DNA of 64,000 bases from Pseudomonas tohonis (GCF_012767755.2 NZ_AP023189.1:310001-374000); one strand, 5' to 3'. Positions 42,008 through 52,607 are shown, numbered from the stretch's first letter. Translations and numbers: made by a program. The notes: a model not told the origin generated them from the sequence alone.

Positions 42008-42433
42008 ATGTGGCAGCAGACACTGATCACCCTTGGCGCGCGACCGCGGGGCTTTCATCTGGTGACCGATGAACTGCTTGCGAACTTGCCGGAACTGCGA
42101 CGCTGTCGTGTCGGTCTGTTGCACCTGTGGCTGCAGCACACATCGGCATCACTGACCGTCAATGAGAATGCCGACCCCTCCGTGAGGCGCGATTTCGAGC
42201 GATTCTTCAATCGCCTCGTGCCCCAGGGGGAAGGTGGCTACGAACATGACTACGAAGGCCCGGATGACCTGCCGGCGCATTTCAAGTCGAGCCTGCTGGG
42301 CTGCCAGCTGACGCTGCCGATACAGGAAGGGCGGCTCGCGCTGGGGACCTGGCAGGGCATCTACCTGGGGGAACATCGCGATCATGGCGGTGCACGTCGG
42401 GTAGTCGCCACGCTCAATGGCGAGGCGATCTGA
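42008..42433 (+). CDS. yjbQ: YjbQ (UPF0047) secondary thiamine-phosphate synthase-type protein
   Basis: A 141-residue protein of the YjbQ/UPF0047 family. It shows [64 protein letters not shown] and the final [16 protein letters not shown]. The conserved H, D and E residues may bind metal. Some homologues complement thiamine-phosphate synthase mutants; the main role is unsure. It is preceded by the terminator and a short spacer containing the ATG, in the same order as in P. aeruginosa (next to amtB). Confidence 0.92.
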   Translation: MWQQTLITLGARPRGFHLVTDELLANLPELRRCRVGLLHLWLQHTSASLTVNENADPSVRRDFERFFNRLVPQGEGGYEHDYEGPDDLPAHFKSSLLGCQLTLPIQEGRLALGTWQGIYLGEHRDHGGARRVVATLNGEAI

Positions 42434-42509
42434 TTTTTTTCCAGTGGCGTTAGCGCGCTGGCGCGGCTGGGCTATAACTAACCTGCTTTGGCAAGACAAG
42501 AGGTAGAAC

Positions 42510-42833
42510 ATGAGCGACGAAGATCTGGAACAAGACGAGCTCGAGGCATCCGACGAGGATGAGGGCGAGGAGCTCGCCGCAGCCGAAGACAGCGACGACG
42601 GCGACAGCGAAAGCGACAGTGAATCCCCCGCGCCTGCCGGCAAGAGCAAGAAGGCGGCGGTAGAGGTCGAGGAACTGCCGAGCATCGAAGCCAAGCAGAA
42701 GGAGCGCGATGCGCTCGCACGGGCCATGGAGGAATTCCTGGCGCGTGGCGGCAAGGTGCAGGAGGTCGAGCCCAACGTGGTCGCCGACCCGCCGAAGAAG
42801 CCCGACAGCAAGTACGGCAGCCGTCCCATCTGA
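42510..42833 (+). CDS. sutA: SutA, RNA polymerase-associated regulator of slow growth
   Basis: A 107-residue, extremely acidic disordered protein (MSDEDLEQDELEASDEDEGE) with a helical middle (SIEAKQKERDALARAMEEFL) and a flexible tail (DPPKKPDSKYGSRPI). It matches SutA of Pseudomonas, which binds RNA polymerase and raises transcription of ribosomal and housekeeping genes in slow-growing cells. Good ribosome site AGAGGTAG upstream. It stands alone between yjbQ and a terminator. Confidence 0.93.
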   Translation: MSDEDLEQDELEASDEDEGEELAAAEDSDDGDSESDSESPAPAGKSKKAAVEVEELPSIEAKQKERDALARAMEEFLARGGKVQEVEPNVVADPPKKPDSKYGSRPI

Positions 42834-42848
42834 GGTTCGTCGCCCCAT

Positions 42849-42876
42849 GAAGAAGCCCGCGTTCAGCGGGCTTTTT
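42849..42876. terminator. Bidirectional terminator between sutA and the HAD gene
   Basis: AAGCCCGC (42853-42860) pairs with GCGGGCTT (42866-42873) around GTTCA, flanked by a T-run on the plus strand (CTTTTTC). It separates convergent genes. Confidence 0.88.
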
Positions 42877-42892
42877 CATGGGCGCCGGGTAC

Positions 42893-43597
42893 TCAGCCCG
42901 GGGTGTTCCAGCGGCCCAGCAGGGCCGGCAGTTCCGCCAGGCTGCGAATTTCCGCGTCAGGATCGGTCTCGCCCTCCCAGGGCTTGCCCTGCGGGTTGAA
43001 CCAGATGGCGCGCATCCCGGCGTTGCGTGCGCCGTGGATGTCGTCGCTGGGGTGGTCGCCGATGTGGACCGCCCGCTCGGCCGCGACCCCGGCGCGTTTC
43101 AGGGCTTCCTCGAAGGGGTGCGGGTCGGGCTTGCCGACGCCCAGCTCCTCGGCGCACAGGGCGAACTGGAAGTAGTCGGCCAGTCCCAGGCGGCGCACAT
43201 CGGCGTTGCCGTTGGTGATCACCGCCAGGCGATAGCGGTTGGCGAGAATCTCCAGGGTCGGGTGCACCTCGGGGAACAGGTCGATGCGGTGGCGTGCCTC
43301 GAGGAAGACCTCGAAGCCGCGGCTGGCCAGGGTGCCCGCCTCGTCACGGGGATAACCGGCCTCTTCCAGTGCATGGAAGAGGATGCGCCGGCGCAGCTCG
43401 CTGAGACGGTGCTTGAGCCCGGGCTCGTCCGCCAGCAGCCGCGCGCGGATCGCCCACAGGTGCTCGATGGGCACCGGGCCCAGCTTCGGTGCCTGCAGCG
43501 CCAGCCACTCGCGCAGCGCCGCCTCGGCGCCGTGCATCACGGTGGCGACGTCCCAGAGGGTGTCGTCGAGGTCGAAGGTGATCAGCTGGATGCTCAT
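42893..43597 (-). CDS. HAD-superfamily phosphatase (YigB-like)
   Basis: A 234-residue HAD hydrolase. Motif I is FDLDDTLWD (nucleophile aspartate), motif II is AVITNGNAD, and motifs III/IV are [14 protein letters not shown] and [18 protein letters not shown] helical cap lies after motif I, so it belongs to subgroup IA. YigB-type enzymes dephosphorylate small molecules such as FMN; the substrate here is not defined. The start overlaps the xerC stop by four bases. Position directly after xerC is the same as yigB after xerC in enterics. Confidence 0.9.
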   Translation of the reverse strand: MSIQLITFDLDDTLWDVATVMHGAEAALREWLALQAPKLGPVPIEHLWAIRARLLADEPGLKHRLSELRRRILFHALEEAGYPRDEAGTLASRGFEVFLEARHRIDLFPEVHPTLEILANRYRLAVITNGNADVRRLGLADYFQFALCAEELGVGKPDPHPFEEALKRAGVAAERAVHIGDHPSDDIHGARNAGMRAIWFNPQGKPWEGETDPDAEIRSLAELPALLGRWNTPG

Positions 43598-44493
43598 TCG
43601 TCGCTCGCCTTGTTCCGCTTGGCCCGGGGATGGGCCTTGTCATAGACCGCCGCGAGGTGCTGGAAGTCCAGGTGGGTGTAGATCTGCGTGGTGGAGATGT
43701 CCGCATGGCCGAGCAGTTCCTGCACGGCGCGCAGGTCCTGGGACGACTCCAGCATGTGGCTGGCGAAGGAGTGGCGCAGCATGTGCGGATGCAGGTGCTG
43801 GCCCAGCTCGCGCACCCCGGCGGCGCGCACGCGCAACTGGATGGCGCGCGGCCCCAGGCGGCGCCCGGTGCGGCCGATGAACACGGCGCCGTCCTGCGGG
43901 TTGGCCAGGGCGCGCAGTGGCAACCATTGTTCCAGCGCCTGCCGGGCCATGCGTCCGACCGGCAGCTCGCGCACCTTGTTGCCCTTGCCGTGCACGCGCA
44001 CGCTGCCGTCGGCCAGGTCGAGGCCGTCGAGGTTCAGGCCCACCAGCTCGGACAGGCGCAGGCCGGAGGAATAGAACAGTTCGAGGATCGCCTGGTCGCG
44101 GCGGGCGATGAAGTCGTCTTCGACCGCGCCGTCCAGCAGCTGCTGGGCGCGATCGGCGTCGAGGGTCTTGGGCAGGCGGCGCTCGCCCTTGGGCGCGCTG
44201 AGCCCGCTGGCCGGGTCGTGGCGGCAGACGCCTTCGCGTACCAGGTAGCGGTAGAGCCCCCGTACCGCGGAGAGCAGGCGTGCCAGGCTGCGGCTCGACT
44301 GCCCCTGCTGGTGCAGCCGGGCGACCATGCTGCGCAGGGTGCGCGGGTCGAGCGCGGACCAGTCGGCGACGGCGAAGGCCTCGCAAAGGGCGACGACCTT
44401 GCCCAGGTCGCGACGGTAGCCGTCGAGGGTATGGGGGGAAACCTGGCGCTCGCTGCGCAGGTGCTCAATATAGCGGTCCAGATCGGCGTTCAT
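43594..44493 (-). CDS. xerC: Tyrosine recombinase XerC
   Basis: A 299-residue site-specific recombinase that, with XerD, resolves chromosome dimers at dif. The N-terminal SAM-like core-binding domain ([20 protein letters not shown]) is followed by the catalytic domain: arginine in [15 protein letters not shown], lysine in [44 protein letters not shown] with the nucleophilic tyrosine. Known as sss in Pseudomonas. Translationally linked to the HAD gene. The gene is core and has no role in the island boundary. Confidence 0.96.
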   Translation of the reverse strand: MNADLDRYIEHLRSERQVSPHTLDGYRRDLGKVVALCEAFAVADWSALDPRTLRSMVARLHQQGQSSRSLARLLSAVRGLYRYLVREGVCRHDPASGLSAPKGERRLPKTLDADRAQQLLDGAVEDDFIARRDQAILELFYSSGLRLSELVGLNLDGLDLADGSVRVHGKGNKVRELPVGRMARQALEQWLPLRALANPQDGAVFIGRTGRRLGPRAIQLRVRAAGVRELGQHLHPHMLRHSFASHMLESSQDLRAVQELLGHADISTTQIYTHLDFQHLAAVYDKAHPRAKRNKASDE

Positions 44494-44528
44494 CCGTCTA
44501 CTCCTGCCGCTGTGCCGTCGCCCGCCGC

Positions 44529-45230
44529 CTACCTCACCGAACGCAGCGGGGAGGCGAAGAGGGGCAGCACACGGGCCAGGACCTCGGCGATGTAGCCGAG
44601 GAACAGGGTGCCCAGCGAGCTCTTGTAGTGCTGCGGATCATGGCTGCCGATGGCCAGGATGCCGTGCTGGCCCTGGTGGTTGAGGGAGACCACGGCGGCG
44701 GAGCCGACCCTGGCGCCCTCTTCCTTGCCGAAGAGGAATTCCAGCTCATGGGCACGCAGCACGCCGCAGATGGTCTTGCCGGCGACCAGCAGGCCGCCGA
44801 CGGCCTGTTGCGCTTCCACGCTGGTGACGCTGCGGCCTACCGGCAGGGTGCTGTCGCTGAACAGGATGAGGCTGACGAAGGGCACCTGGAACTCGTGGCG
44901 CAGGCTGTCTTCCACCGCGCTGACCACCTCTTCCAGGGTGCCGGCGTCGAGCAGGTCGAGCACCAGGCGGCGGGTCTTGTCGAACAGCCGGTCGTTGTCC
45001 CGGGCGACGTCCATCAGCTGCGAGAGCCGATGGCGCATCTCGATGTTGCGCTCGCGCAGCAGCTTGACCTGGCGCTCCACCAGGGAGACGGCCTCGCCCG
45101 GCTGGTGCGGGATGCGCAGTTCGGGGATCAGCTCCTCGTGGTCGACGAAGAACTCCGGGTGGTGCCGCAGGTAGGCGGCGACCGTCTCGGCCTCGAGGTG
45201 CTGAGGCGGTTCCTGGTGCTTGTCACTCAT
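44529..45230 (-). CDS. DUF484 family protein
   Basis: A 233-residue protein of the DUF484 family, with GAF-like structure. It starts with a conserved helical leader ([20 protein letters not shown]) and coiled coil ([20 protein letters not shown]), then a GAF fold ([18 protein letters not shown]). Its function is unknown. It lies between dapF and xerC in the standard pseudomonad and enteric order dapF-DUF484-xerC-yigB, probably one transcript. Confidence 0.93.
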   Translation of the reverse strand: MSDKHQEPPQHLEAETVAAYLRHHPEFFVDHEELIPELRIPHQPGEAVSLVERQVKLLRERNIEMRHRLSQLMDVARDNDRLFDKTRRLVLDLLDAGTLEEVVSAVEDSLRHEFQVPFVSLILFSDSTLPVGRSVTSVEAQQAVGGLLVAGKTICGVLRAHELEFLFGKEEGARVGSAAVVSLNHQGQHGILAIGSHDPQHYKSSLGTLFLGYIAEVLARVLPLFASPLRSVR

Positions 45231-45243
45231 GCTCGCTGCTCGC

Positions 45244-46074
45244 TCATAGGCGGACCTGCCCTTCGTACACGCGTACGGCGGGTCCGGTCATCATCACGGA
45301 CTGGTCCGGGCCGGCCCATTCGATGGACAGCTTGCCACCCGGCAGCTCCAGTTGCACGGGCGAGTCCATCCAGCCCTGGCGGATGGCGGCGACCGCGGCG
45401 GCGCAGGCGCCGGTGCCACAGGCCTGGGTTTCCCCCGCACCACGCTCCCACACGCGCAGGCGCGCCTGGTGGCGGTCGATGACCTGGAGGAAGCCGACGT
45501 TGACCCGCTGCGGGAAGCGCGGGTGGTGCTCGATCTTCGGGCCCAGCTCGTGGACCGGGGCGCTGCCGATGTCGTCGACCCGCAGCACCGCATGGGGATT
45601 GCCCATGGACAGGGCGGCCAGCTCGACCTGGCGACCGTCGACCTCGACGGCGTAGCTCAGCGCCTCGGCGTCGGCGACGAAGGGGATCTGCTGGGGCGCC
45701 AGGCGGGGCGGGCCCATGTCGACGCGGACCTGGCCATCGGCGCGCACGTCCAGCTCGATGATCCCGCTCTTGGTCTCGACGCGGATCTGCTTCTTCACCG
45801 TCAGGCGCTTGTCCAGCACGAAGCGGGCGAAGCAGCGGGCGCCGTTGCCGCACTGTTCGACCTCCGAGCCATCGGCGTTGAAGATGCGGTAGCGGAAGTC
45901 GACGTCCGGGTTGGTCGGCGCCTCGACGATCAGCAGCTGGTCGAAACCGATGCCGGTGTGGCGATCGCCCCATTGCTTGGCGTGCTTGGGCTGGATGTGC
46001 GCGTGCTGGCTGACCAGGTCGAGGACCATGAAGTCATTGCCCAGGCCGTGCATCTTGGTGAAACGCAGCAGCAT
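45244..46074 (-). CDS. dapF: Diaminopimelate epimerase
   Basis: A 276-residue enzyme that converts LL- to meso-diaminopimelate for lysine and peptidoglycan. The two catalytic cysteines are in [13 protein letters not shown] and [12 protein letters not shown], and the start is [19 protein letters not shown]. It acts right after lysA in the operon (the lysA stop and dapF start are four bases apart), consistent with lysine biosynthesis. Confidence 0.98.
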   Translation of the reverse strand: MLLRFTKMHGLGNDFMVLDLVSQHAHIQPKHAKQWGDRHTGIGFDQLLIVEAPTNPDVDFRYRIFNADGSEVEQCGNGARCFARFVLDKRLTVKKQIRVETKSGIIELDVRADGQVRVDMGPPRLAPQQIPFVADAEALSYAVEVDGRQVELAALSMGNPHAVLRVDDIGSAPVHELGPKIEHHPRFPQRVNVGFLQVIDRHQARLRVWERGAGETQACGTGACAAAVAAIRQGWMDSPVQLELPGGKLSIEWAGPDQSVMMTGPAVRVYEGQVRL

Positions 46075-46078
46075 GGGT

Positions 46079-47326
46079 TCACTCCGGTAGCAGGCTTTCG
46101 CCGGCGTAGAGTTCCTCGACGGTCTCGCGACGGCGGACCTCGTATGCCCGCTCGCCGTCCACCAGCACCTCGGCGGCGCGGCCGCGGGTGTTGTAGTTGG
46201 AGCTCATGACGAAGCCATAGGCACCGGCGGAGCGCACGGCCAGCAGGTCGCCTTCGGCCAGCGCCAGTTCGCGGTCCTTGGCGAGGAAGTCGCCGGTCTC
46301 GCAGATGGGGCCGACCAGGTCGTAGCGGCGCTTCTCGCCATCGCGAGGCTCGACCGGGACCACGTCCATCCAGGCCTGGTACAGGGCCGGGCGGATCAGG
46401 TCGTTCATGGCCGCGTCGATGATCGCGAAGTCCTTGTGCTCGGTGTGCTTGAGGTATTCCACCTGGGTCAGCAGCACGCCGCCGTTGGCGACGATGTAGC
46501 GGCCCGGTTCGAAGACCAGGGTCAGCTCGCGCCCGGCGATGCGCTCGCGCACGGCCTTGATGTAGTCGCCGGCGACCGGCGGCTGCTCGTCCTTGTAGCG
46601 CACGCCCAGGCCGCCGCCGAGGTCCAGGTGGCGGATGTGCACGCCCTGGGTGGCGAGGCGGTCGATCAGCGCCAGCAGGCGGTCGAGGGCATCGAGGAAG
46701 GGCGGCAGCGAGGTCAGCTGGGAGCCGATGTGGCAGTCGACACCGATCACGTCCAGGTTCGGCAGCGAGGCGGCGCGCAGGTAAACGGCCTCGGCCTGCT
46801 CGATGGCGATGCCGAACTTGTTCTCTTTCAGGCCGGTGGAGATGTAGGGGTGGGTGCCGGCGTCCACATCGGGGTTCACCCGCAGGGAGACCGGGGCCTG
46901 CATGTCCATCTCGGCAGCGACGACCTGCAGGCGCTCGAGTTCCTCGGTGGACTCGACGTTGAAGCAGTGCACGCCCACTTCCAGGGCGCGGCGCATGTCG
47001 TCACGGCTCTTGCCGACGCCGGAGAAGACGATGCGGTCGGCGCGGCCACCGGCGGCGAGCACGCGTTCCAGTTCGCCGCTGGAGACGATGTCGAAGCCCG
47101 AGCCCAGGCGCGCCAGGAGGTTCAGCACGCCGAGGTTGGAGTTGGCCTTGACCGCATAGCAGACCAGGTGCGGGACGCCCGACAGGGCATCGGCATAGGA
47201 GCGGTACTGCGCCTCGATGTGGGCGCGGGAGTAGACGTAGGTGGGCGTGCCGAAGCGCGAGGCGATGGCGGACAACGCCACGCCCTCCGCGAACAGCTCA
47301 CCGTCGCGGTAAGTGAAGGCGTCCAT
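46079..47326 (-). CDS. lysA: Diaminopimelate decarboxylase
   Basis: A 415-residue PLP enzyme (fold III) that makes L-lysine from meso-DAP. Substantial family motifs include the PLP lysine in [49 protein letters not shown] and the catalytic [13 protein letters not shown], and the C-terminal [26 protein letters not shown] is chosen as start; an in-frame extension to 47425 crosses lppL and is not real. lppL-lysA-dapF is a known pseudomonad order. Confidence 0.97.
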   Translation of the reverse strand: MDAFTYRDGELFAEGVALSAIASRFGTPTYVYSRAHIEAQYRSYADALSGVPHLVCYAVKANSNLGVLNLLARLGSGFDIVSSGELERVLAAGGRADRIVFSGVGKSRDDMRRALEVGVHCFNVESTEELERLQVVAAEMDMQAPVSLRVNPDVDAGTHPYISTGLKENKFGIAIEQAEAVYLRAASLPNLDVIGVDCHIGSQLTSLPPFLDALDRLLALIDRLATQGVHIRHLDLGGGLGVRYKDEQPPVAGDYIKAVRERIAGRELTLVFEPGRYIVANGGVLLTQVEYLKHTEHKDFAIIDAAMNDLIRPALYQAWMDVVPVEPRDGEKRRYDLVGPICETGDFLAKDRELALAEGDLLAVRSAGAYGFVMSSNYNTRGRAAEVLVDGERAYEVRRRETVEELYAGESLLPE

Positions 47327-47336
47327 CAGCGCCCCC

Positions 47337-47465
47337 TCAGTGCGAATGTTCGGCGGAAGACGGCTTGGATTCGTCCGGCAGATACAGCGGGCCCTTCTGG
47401 CCGCAACCGGCGAGCAGGCAGGCAACGGCGACGAGCGCGACGAAAGGGGTGAGCAGTCGCTTCAT
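47337..47465 (-). CDS. lppL: Small lipoprotein LppL
   Basis: A 42-residue lipoprotein: signal peptide [20 protein letters not shown] ending at the lipobox LLAGC, then a mature peptide beginning [13 protein letters not shown], a pattern found in many lysA-adjacent LptM/YifL-type lipoproteins. Ends a few bases before lysA. It is too short for standard prediction but is conserved here. YifL/LptM-type proteins assist LptD assembly; that link is inferred. Confidence 0.9.
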   Translation of the reverse strand: MKRLLTPFVALVAVACLLAGCGQKGPLYLPDESKPSSAEHSH

Positions 47466-47616
47466 GGCGAAATCCTTGAAGAAAGCGTGAATTGCCCGGG
47501 AGTATACCGACCGCCCGGCGCCTTGCCTATGCGCCGGAAAACCCGCCGGACGTGGCTTGCGGCTAGCCAATCGGCCCTTCGCGGGCCTAGGATTGGCGCC
47601 CAAAAACGGAGGCCGA

Positions 47617-48660
47617 ATGGACCTATCCACCCCGCTGGCCAGCTCGGTTTCGGTGGCCTACCTGCAAGGCCTGGTCGATCACCTGGCGCGCCAGGGCATC
47701 GAGCCTGCCGAGCTGCTGGCGCACGTCCAGCTGACCCCGGCCATCCTCGGCCAGCGCGACCAGCGCATCGCCGCCAGCGCCTACCTCGAGCTGCTCGCCC
47801 AGGGCATCCGCCTGACCGGCGACACGCGGCTCGGCCTGCACCTGGGCGAAGCGGTGCGGCCCGGCTACTACGGTGTGCTTGGTTACCTGCTGATGAGCTG
47901 CGCGACCCTGGCCGATGCCCTGCACCGCCAGGCGCGCTATGCGGCGCTGGTGGGCAACCTGGGGCGGGTCGACCTGGCCGACGAGCCGGAGCGCCCGGGC
48001 CATGAGCCGCTGGTGGTGCATAGCTGGGAGCCCTTGCTGCCGCAGCAGCGCGAGCAGGTGGCGGAGGAGTCCCTCGCCGGCTGGGTGACCTTCGGGCGCT
48101 GGATCAGCGGCCTGGACATCCCGCCGACCGAGGTGCGTTTCCAGCATGCCGCGCCGGCCGATCTCACCGAGTACCAGCGGATCTTCCGCTGCCCGGTGCT
48201 GTTCGGCCAGGCTGACAACGCACTGGTCTTCCCCCGTCGCCTGCTGGCCACTCCCCTCGGCCAGGCCGATGCCCAGGTGCGGCAGATGCTCGATGCCTAC
48301 GCCGATCGCCTGCTGGGCGAGATCAACCGGGGCAACAGCGTGCTCGACCGGGCCCGGGTCATCCTCGCCGGCCAGCTGTCGGAGCAGGGCCCCGACCTGG
48401 AGCGCCTGGCCGAGGCATTGGCGCTGAGTCCGCGTACACTGCAGCGTCGCCTGCGCGAGGCCGGCCTGTCGTTCAGCCAGCTGGTGGACGAGACGCGCCA
48501 GCAGCTGGTGCTGCATTATCTGCGCGATCCGGCGCTGGAACTCGCCGATATCGCCTTCTTCGTCGGTTTCAGCGAGCCCGGTTCGCTGGCCCGAGCCTTC
48601 CGTCGCTGGACCGGGCAGAGCCCCGGCGAGTACCGGCGCCATTTGTCACCCTTTCCCTGA
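47617..48660 (+). CDS. AraC-family transcriptional regulator (OruR-like)
   Basis: A 347-residue regulator. An N-terminal arabinose-binding-type domain of about 190 residues is followed by an AraC helix-turn-helix pair ([20 protein letters not shown] and [20 protein letters not shown]). GGAGG precedes the ATG. It is divergent from the lppL-lysA-dapF operon and 10 bases before cyaY. The general pattern resembles OruR/ArgR-like regulators of amino-acid use, but the target is unknown. Confidence 0.9.
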   Translation: MDLSTPLASSVSVAYLQGLVDHLARQGIEPAELLAHVQLTPAILGQRDQRIAASAYLELLAQGIRLTGDTRLGLHLGEAVRPGYYGVLGYLLMSCATLADALHRQARYAALVGNLGRVDLADEPERPGHEPLVVHSWEPLLPQQREQVAEESLAGWVTFGRWISGLDIPPTEVRFQHAAPADLTEYQRIFRCPVLFGQADNALVFPRRLLATPLGQADAQVRQMLDAYADRLLGEINRGNSVLDRARVILAGQLSEQGPDLERLAEALALSPRTLQRRLREAGLSFSQLVDETRQQLVLHYLRDPALELADIAFFVGFSEPGSLARAFRRWTGQSPGEYRRHLSPFP

Positions 48661-48670
48661 GGAGCCCCCA

Positions 48671-49003
48671 ATGAGTTTGAGCGAAGCGCGTTTCCACGAT
48701 CTGATCGATGCCGCTCAGGAAGCCATCGAAGACATCTTCGACAGCAGCGACCTGGACGTCGACCTGGAGAACAGCGCAGGCGTCCTGACCATCCGTTTCG
48801 AGAACGGCACCCAGGTCATCCTCAGCCGCCAGGAATCGCTGCGCCAGCTGTGGGTGGCGGCGCGTTCCGGCGGTTTCCACTTCGACTACGACGAGGCCGC
48901 CGGCCTGTGGATCTGCGACACCAGCGAGGAGCCCCTGGGCGAACTGCTGGGCCGCGTGACCCGCGAGCAGTCCGGTGAAGAACTTGAGTTCGAAGAGCTC
49001 TGA
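48671..49003 (+). CDS. cyaY: Frataxin-like iron-sulfur assembly protein CyaY
   Basis: A 110-residue frataxin homologue that binds iron and modulates Fe-S cluster assembly by IscS. The acidic iron-binding helix is present (AQEAIEDIFDSSDLDVDLEN), followed by strands GVLTIRFENGTQVILSRQE, LRQLWVAARSGGFHF and YDEAAGLWICD. The ribosome site GAGGAGC is just before ATG. The 3' end overlaps the DUF1289 gene. Confidence 0.96.
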   Translation: MSLSEARFHDLIDAAQEAIEDIFDSSDLDVDLENSAGVLTIRFENGTQVILSRQESLRQLWVAARSGGFHFDYDEAAGLWICDTSEEPLGELLGRVTREQSGEELEFEEL

Positions 49004-49181
49004 GGAGCCCGACCCCCGGGCCTCGCCCTGCATCCGCAGGTGCTGCCTGGACGACACCGACGTTTGCGTCGGATGCGGACGCACCCTGGGTGAGATCCTG
49101 GAGTGGAACGAAGCAGGCGATGAACGTCGCCGGCAGATCCGCGAGCAGGCTGCTCGGCGCGTGCGCCAGCGCGCCCGCTGA
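48975..49181 (+). CDS. DUF1289 family small cysteine-rich protein
   Basis: A 68-residue protein with the DUF1289 pattern: PCIRRCCLDDTDVCVGCGRT followed by LGEILEWNEA. The cysteines could bind a metal, possibly Fe-S or zinc. The GTG start at 48975 overlaps cyaY by 29 bases; it is the only start that includes the family core with a reasonable leader, though the exact codon is uncertain. Overlap with cyaY suggests shared expression. Confidence 0.82.
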   Translation: MKNLSSKSSEEPDPRASPCIRRCCLDDTDVCVGCGRTLGEILEWNEAGDERRRQIREQAARRVRQRAR

Positions 49182-49260
49182 CCGCCCGGTCTTGCCAACA
49201 GCGCCCGCACTGACGTAGTGTCGGTCGGGCCGGTGCTCGAACGCATCGGCTCACAGATCT

Positions 49261-49294
49261 GAAACCCCGCCTTCGGGCGGGGTTTCGCTTTTTT
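49261..49294 (+). terminator. Rho-independent terminator after cyaY-DUF1289
   Basis: GAAACCCCGCC (49261-49271) pairs perfectly with GGCGGGGTTTC (49276-49286) with a TTCG tetraloop, followed by GCTTTTTT. A textbook terminator. Confidence 0.95.
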
Positions 49295-49325
49295 GAGCCA
49301 AGGATTCAGGAGTTTCGGATTTGCC

Positions 49326-49733
49326 ATGAGCACTCAACCCTCGATCATCATCACCCGCCTCGACCTGCAGCGACTGGAGCGTCTGCTCGATGAACTGGAG
49401 GACTTCGGCCCCGGCGCCGAGGCGCTGGAGCGGGAGCTCGCTCGCGCCCAGGTGGTGGGCCACGAGGAGGTACCGCCGGGCGTAGTGACCATGAATACCC
49501 GCGTGCACTGTCGTGAAGAGGGAAGCGGCAAGGACTACCACCTGACCCTGGTCTACCCGCAGGACGCCGGTGGCGAAGGCACCGTCTCCATCCTCGCGCC
49601 CATCGGCAGCGCGCTGCTCGGCCTGTCCGTGGGCCAGCACATCGACTGGCCGGCGCCGGGTGGCAAGACCCTCAAGCTGCAATTGCTGGCGGTCGAGTAC
49701 CAGCCCGAGGCGGCTGGCGAATACGATCGCTGA
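49326..49733 (+). CDS. rnk: Nucleoside diphosphate kinase regulator Rnk
   Basis: A 135-residue GreA/GreB-fold protein. N-terminal short coiled coil (LDLQRLERLLDELEDF) and C-terminal FKBP-like domain (YHLTLVYPQDAGGEGTVSIL, SALLGLSVGQHIDWPAPGG). Rnk influences nucleotide kinase levels and binds RNA polymerase. The start at 49326 is chosen for alignment with the family MSTQPSIIITRLD; upstream AGGAG is slightly far. Next to cyaA, as in P. aeruginosa. Confidence 0.93.
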   Translation: MSTQPSIIITRLDLQRLERLLDELEDFGPGAEALERELARAQVVGHEEVPPGVVTMNTRVHCREEGSGKDYHLTLVYPQDAGGEGTVSILAPIGSALLGLSVGQHIDWPAPGGKTLKLQLLAVEYQPEAAGEYDR

Positions 49734-49760
49734 TCGACGACCTGGCCGCCTCCCCGGCGG

Positions 49761-52607
49761 TCAGGCCTTGTTCAGGGCCTGGTTGAGCTGCTTTTCGAGC
49801 TCGGCCTTGTAGCGCAGGTAATGAACCGTCTGCGCATGGCCCTCGCCGAGGACCCGCGACAGGTCCAAGTCGGTGATGTAGCAGGGGTAACGCTCGGCCT
49901 CGCTGCGCTGCGAGAGGATGTGCCGGGCCACGGAGGCGAACAGCTCGCCGCCGTATTCCAGTTCCGAGAATTCCCGATGGTTGCAATAGAGCGTGACGTG
50001 GACGCGATCCGCGTCCAGCGGCTCGACGATCGCCTGCACGTCGTAGAACGGATGGCTGACCGGTGCCTGCGGCGCGGCGCGGCGCTCGACCTGCTGCGCG
50101 CGCTGCGGGGGTGAGGGCAGCACTTCGTAATAGAGGATCTCCAGGTCGCTCGGTGGCGTCGGGCTGTCCAGGGGCAGCAGGGCGTTGCGTCGGTAGAGCA
50201 CCGATTGCAGGAAGCGTTGCAGCGGTGTGAGCAGGCTCTGCTGGTCGCGGAACGGCTGGCGCTGGCGCCACAGGGCGTTGTGCTCGTCGAGCAGGGTCAG
50301 TTCGGCACTGTCGCCGTCCTGGCGGAAGAACACCTGGATGCAGTTCGGCCGGCCCAGCGGCAGGATCAGCGCCAGGTCCTCGCCTTCCAGGGCGTAGCGG
50401 TCGAGGAACAGCGGGCTGTAGGTCGGCAGGTCCTCGCCCAGGTGTTCCAGCAGCGCCGGTAGGTCATCCAGGGCGGTGTGGCTGACCTGCCCGGGCAGCA
50501 GCTCCAGCACGTGGTACTGCTGGCGGACCTGCAGCAGGTAGCGGGTGGTGTCGGGGCTGCCCAGGTGCGCCAGGGCGTCACGGAACAGCTCTTCCACGCG
50601 TTGGGCGATGGCCTGGGCGCGGTTGCGGCAGAAGCAGCGCACGCGCAGGTTCGGCTGCATGTCCGCAGGCGTCGCGTTGAGGAAGTCGCGCAGGCAGTCC
50701 AGCGGGGCGAAGGGGCCGTCGTAGCGGGTCACCAGCAGCTCGTTCCAGCTGTTCAGGGTGACCTGGTCGATGGTCAGCACCAGGTTGTCGCGCACGCCGG
50801 AGTAACCCAGGGAGTCGGTGCGCTCGGTGGTCATGTGCACGTTCATCTGGCTGTGCTGCTTGAGCGGGTCGACGCCGACGTTGATCAGCAGCAGCACCTC
50901 GCTGGGCGCGCTGGCACGCAGCAGCGCGGCCTCGCCCACCGGCGGCAGCGGCAGCGGAATGCACTGCTGCAGGCTGGCGATCAGGTTGGACAGCTCGAAC
51001 TCGGACAGGTCGCTGGTGCCGGGGTTCAGGGACAGGCGCGTGCTGGGGTCGATCACACCGTTGCGGTGACACCAGGCGAGCAGCTCGATCAGCTCGCGGG
51101 CGCGCTTGATCGGCGCGAAGTCGCGCCACTCCTGGGCATTCAGGCTGCCCGGGAAGAGCGCCCACTGGGTCTCGCCCTGGGCCTCCGGGCTGGGGCACTG
51201 CACCAGGGTCAGGGTGTCCTCGGCCAGGTCCGGGGCGATGCCGGGGTTGATGAATTCCACCTTGCCGGCCTTGCGTTCGAAGGCGGCATAGAGGCGCCGG
51301 CCGAGCACGCCGAGATCGCGGCTGTTGAGCGAGCTGATGGCGTGCTGGCTGCGGCCGAACTCGGAAAGGAAGCGATAGCTGTAGGTCAGCTCGTTGACCA
51401 GCGCGCGGCGCTCGGCGCCGACCTGGCGCACTTTCCACTGGCTGCGGCTGTCGAGCATGGCCAGCTGCCGCGCATCCCACTGCCACTCGCGGGTCAGGCG
51501 CTCGAACAGCAGGCGTTGCCAGCTCTTGCGGCGGTTGCGCGGTGGGCGGCTGAGCTTCTTGTTGACCTTGAGGTAGAGGCAGCGGCGGATCAGCTCCAGG
51601 CGCTCGCGGTCGCCGCGCGCCGTCAGGTATTCCTCCAGGCGGCGGTACACGACTATGTAGGGGTCGAGCTCGTCGAGGTCGAGGTGGTTGGCGTAGACGG
51701 CGTGCTTGAAGCGCAGCGACAGGCAGTGCACCCGCGGGTGCTCGCTGGCGTAGACCTCGGTGAGCAGCAGCTTGAGCACCGACTTGTAGGGCGACTCGAT
51801 GCCCTTGAACAGCTGCCACATGCCGGCACCGATGAACTCGCCCACCGGGATGTGCGCCAGGTGGCCCAGGTCCAGCACCTCCTCGGCACGGATGAAGCGA
51901 CGTGACAGCAGTTTCTCGGTGTACTCGGCGTAGCGCCCTTCCTCGTAGACCGGCACCAGCCACCAGAGCGGCGTACGCCCGGCGAGCCAGATGGCGGTGC
52001 GGTAGAACTCGTCCAGCAGCAGGTAGTGCTGGGTGGTGCCGCAGTCGTCGGAAGTGAGCTGGGTTTCGCGGTCGCCGACCACGAAGCGCTGGGGGTCGAT
52101 GAGGAAGAAGTGCGCCTCGGTGCCCTGGGTCGCGGCCCAGGTTTCCAGTTGCTCGCACTTGCGGCGCAGTTCGGCCACCTCGGCGGCGGAGAGGTCCGGT
52201 GCGTGGCAGACCCAGAGGTCCATGTCGCTCTGCTCGGCCTGCGCCACCGTGCCCAGGCTGCCCATCAGGAACAGGCCGTGGATCGGCATCGGCGGGTTGC
52301 CCCGGCGTGCCTTGTAGGCGAAGGAGCGAGTCAGGCGCTGGACTTCGGCCAGCACTTCGTCGTCGGGCTCGTAGTTGGACAGGCCCGCAGGCGTCTGCCC
52401 GGACACGTAGCCGGGCAGCAGCGGATGGTTGACGTGGAACAGCAGCGGCAACAGGCGCAGCACCAGCTGCTGGCGCGTGGAAAGGCCCTGCATGGCGCGC
52501 TCCAGGCGCCCAGCGTTGACCTTGAGGAAGCGCGCGCGCAGCTGCGCGAGGACCTTGCGGTCGATGCCGTCATCGATGTCGGGGCGGATTTCCTGGGTGC
52601 GCGTCAT
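49761..52607 (-). CDS. cyaA: Class I adenylate cyclase CyaA
   Basis: A 948-residue class I adenylate cyclase that makes cAMP for Vfr/CRP control. The catalytic N-terminal half has GSLGTVAQAEQSDMDLWVCH with the metal-binding GSxG...DxD, and HFFLIDPQRFVVGD. The C-terminal half is the regulatory region of the family. The length matches that in Pseudomonas and enterics. Convergent with rnk. The start ATG at 52607 (MTRTQEIRPDIDDGI) is well placed. Confidence 0.97.
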   Translation of the reverse strand: MTRTQEIRPDIDDGIDRKVLAQLRARFLKVNAGRLERAMQGLSTRQQLVLRLLPLLFHVNHPLLPGYVSGQTPAGLSNYEPDDEVLAEVQRLTRSFAYKARRGNPPMPIHGLFLMGSLGTVAQAEQSDMDLWVCHAPDLSAAEVAELRRKCEQLETWAATQGTEAHFFLIDPQRFVVGDRETQLTSDDCGTTQHYLLLDEFYRTAIWLAGRTPLWWLVPVYEEGRYAEYTEKLLSRRFIRAEEVLDLGHLAHIPVGEFIGAGMWQLFKGIESPYKSVLKLLLTEVYASEHPRVHCLSLRFKHAVYANHLDLDELDPYIVVYRRLEEYLTARGDRERLELIRRCLYLKVNKKLSRPPRNRRKSWQRLLFERLTREWQWDARQLAMLDSRSQWKVRQVGAERRALVNELTYSYRFLSEFGRSQHAISSLNSRDLGVLGRRLYAAFERKAGKVEFINPGIAPDLAEDTLTLVQCPSPEAQGETQWALFPGSLNAQEWRDFAPIKRARELIELLAWCHRNGVIDPSTRLSLNPGTSDLSEFELSNLIASLQQCIPLPLPPVGEAALLRASAPSEVLLLINVGVDPLKQHSQMNVHMTTERTDSLGYSGVRDNLVLTIDQVTLNSWNELLVTRYDGPFAPLDCLRDFLNATPADMQPNLRVRCFCRNRAQAIAQRVEELFRDALAHLGSPDTTRYLLQVRQQYHVLELLPGQVSHTALDDLPALLEHLGEDLPTYSPLFLDRYALEGEDLALILPLGRPNCIQVFFRQDGDSAELTLLDEHNALWRQRQPFRDQQSLLTPLQRFLQSVLYRRNALLPLDSPTPPSDLEILYYEVLPSPPQRAQQVERRAAPQAPVSHPFYDVQAIVEPLDADRVHVTLYCNHREFSELEYGGELFASVARHILSQRSEAERYPCYITDLDLSRVLGEGHAQTVHYLRYKAELEKQLNQALNKA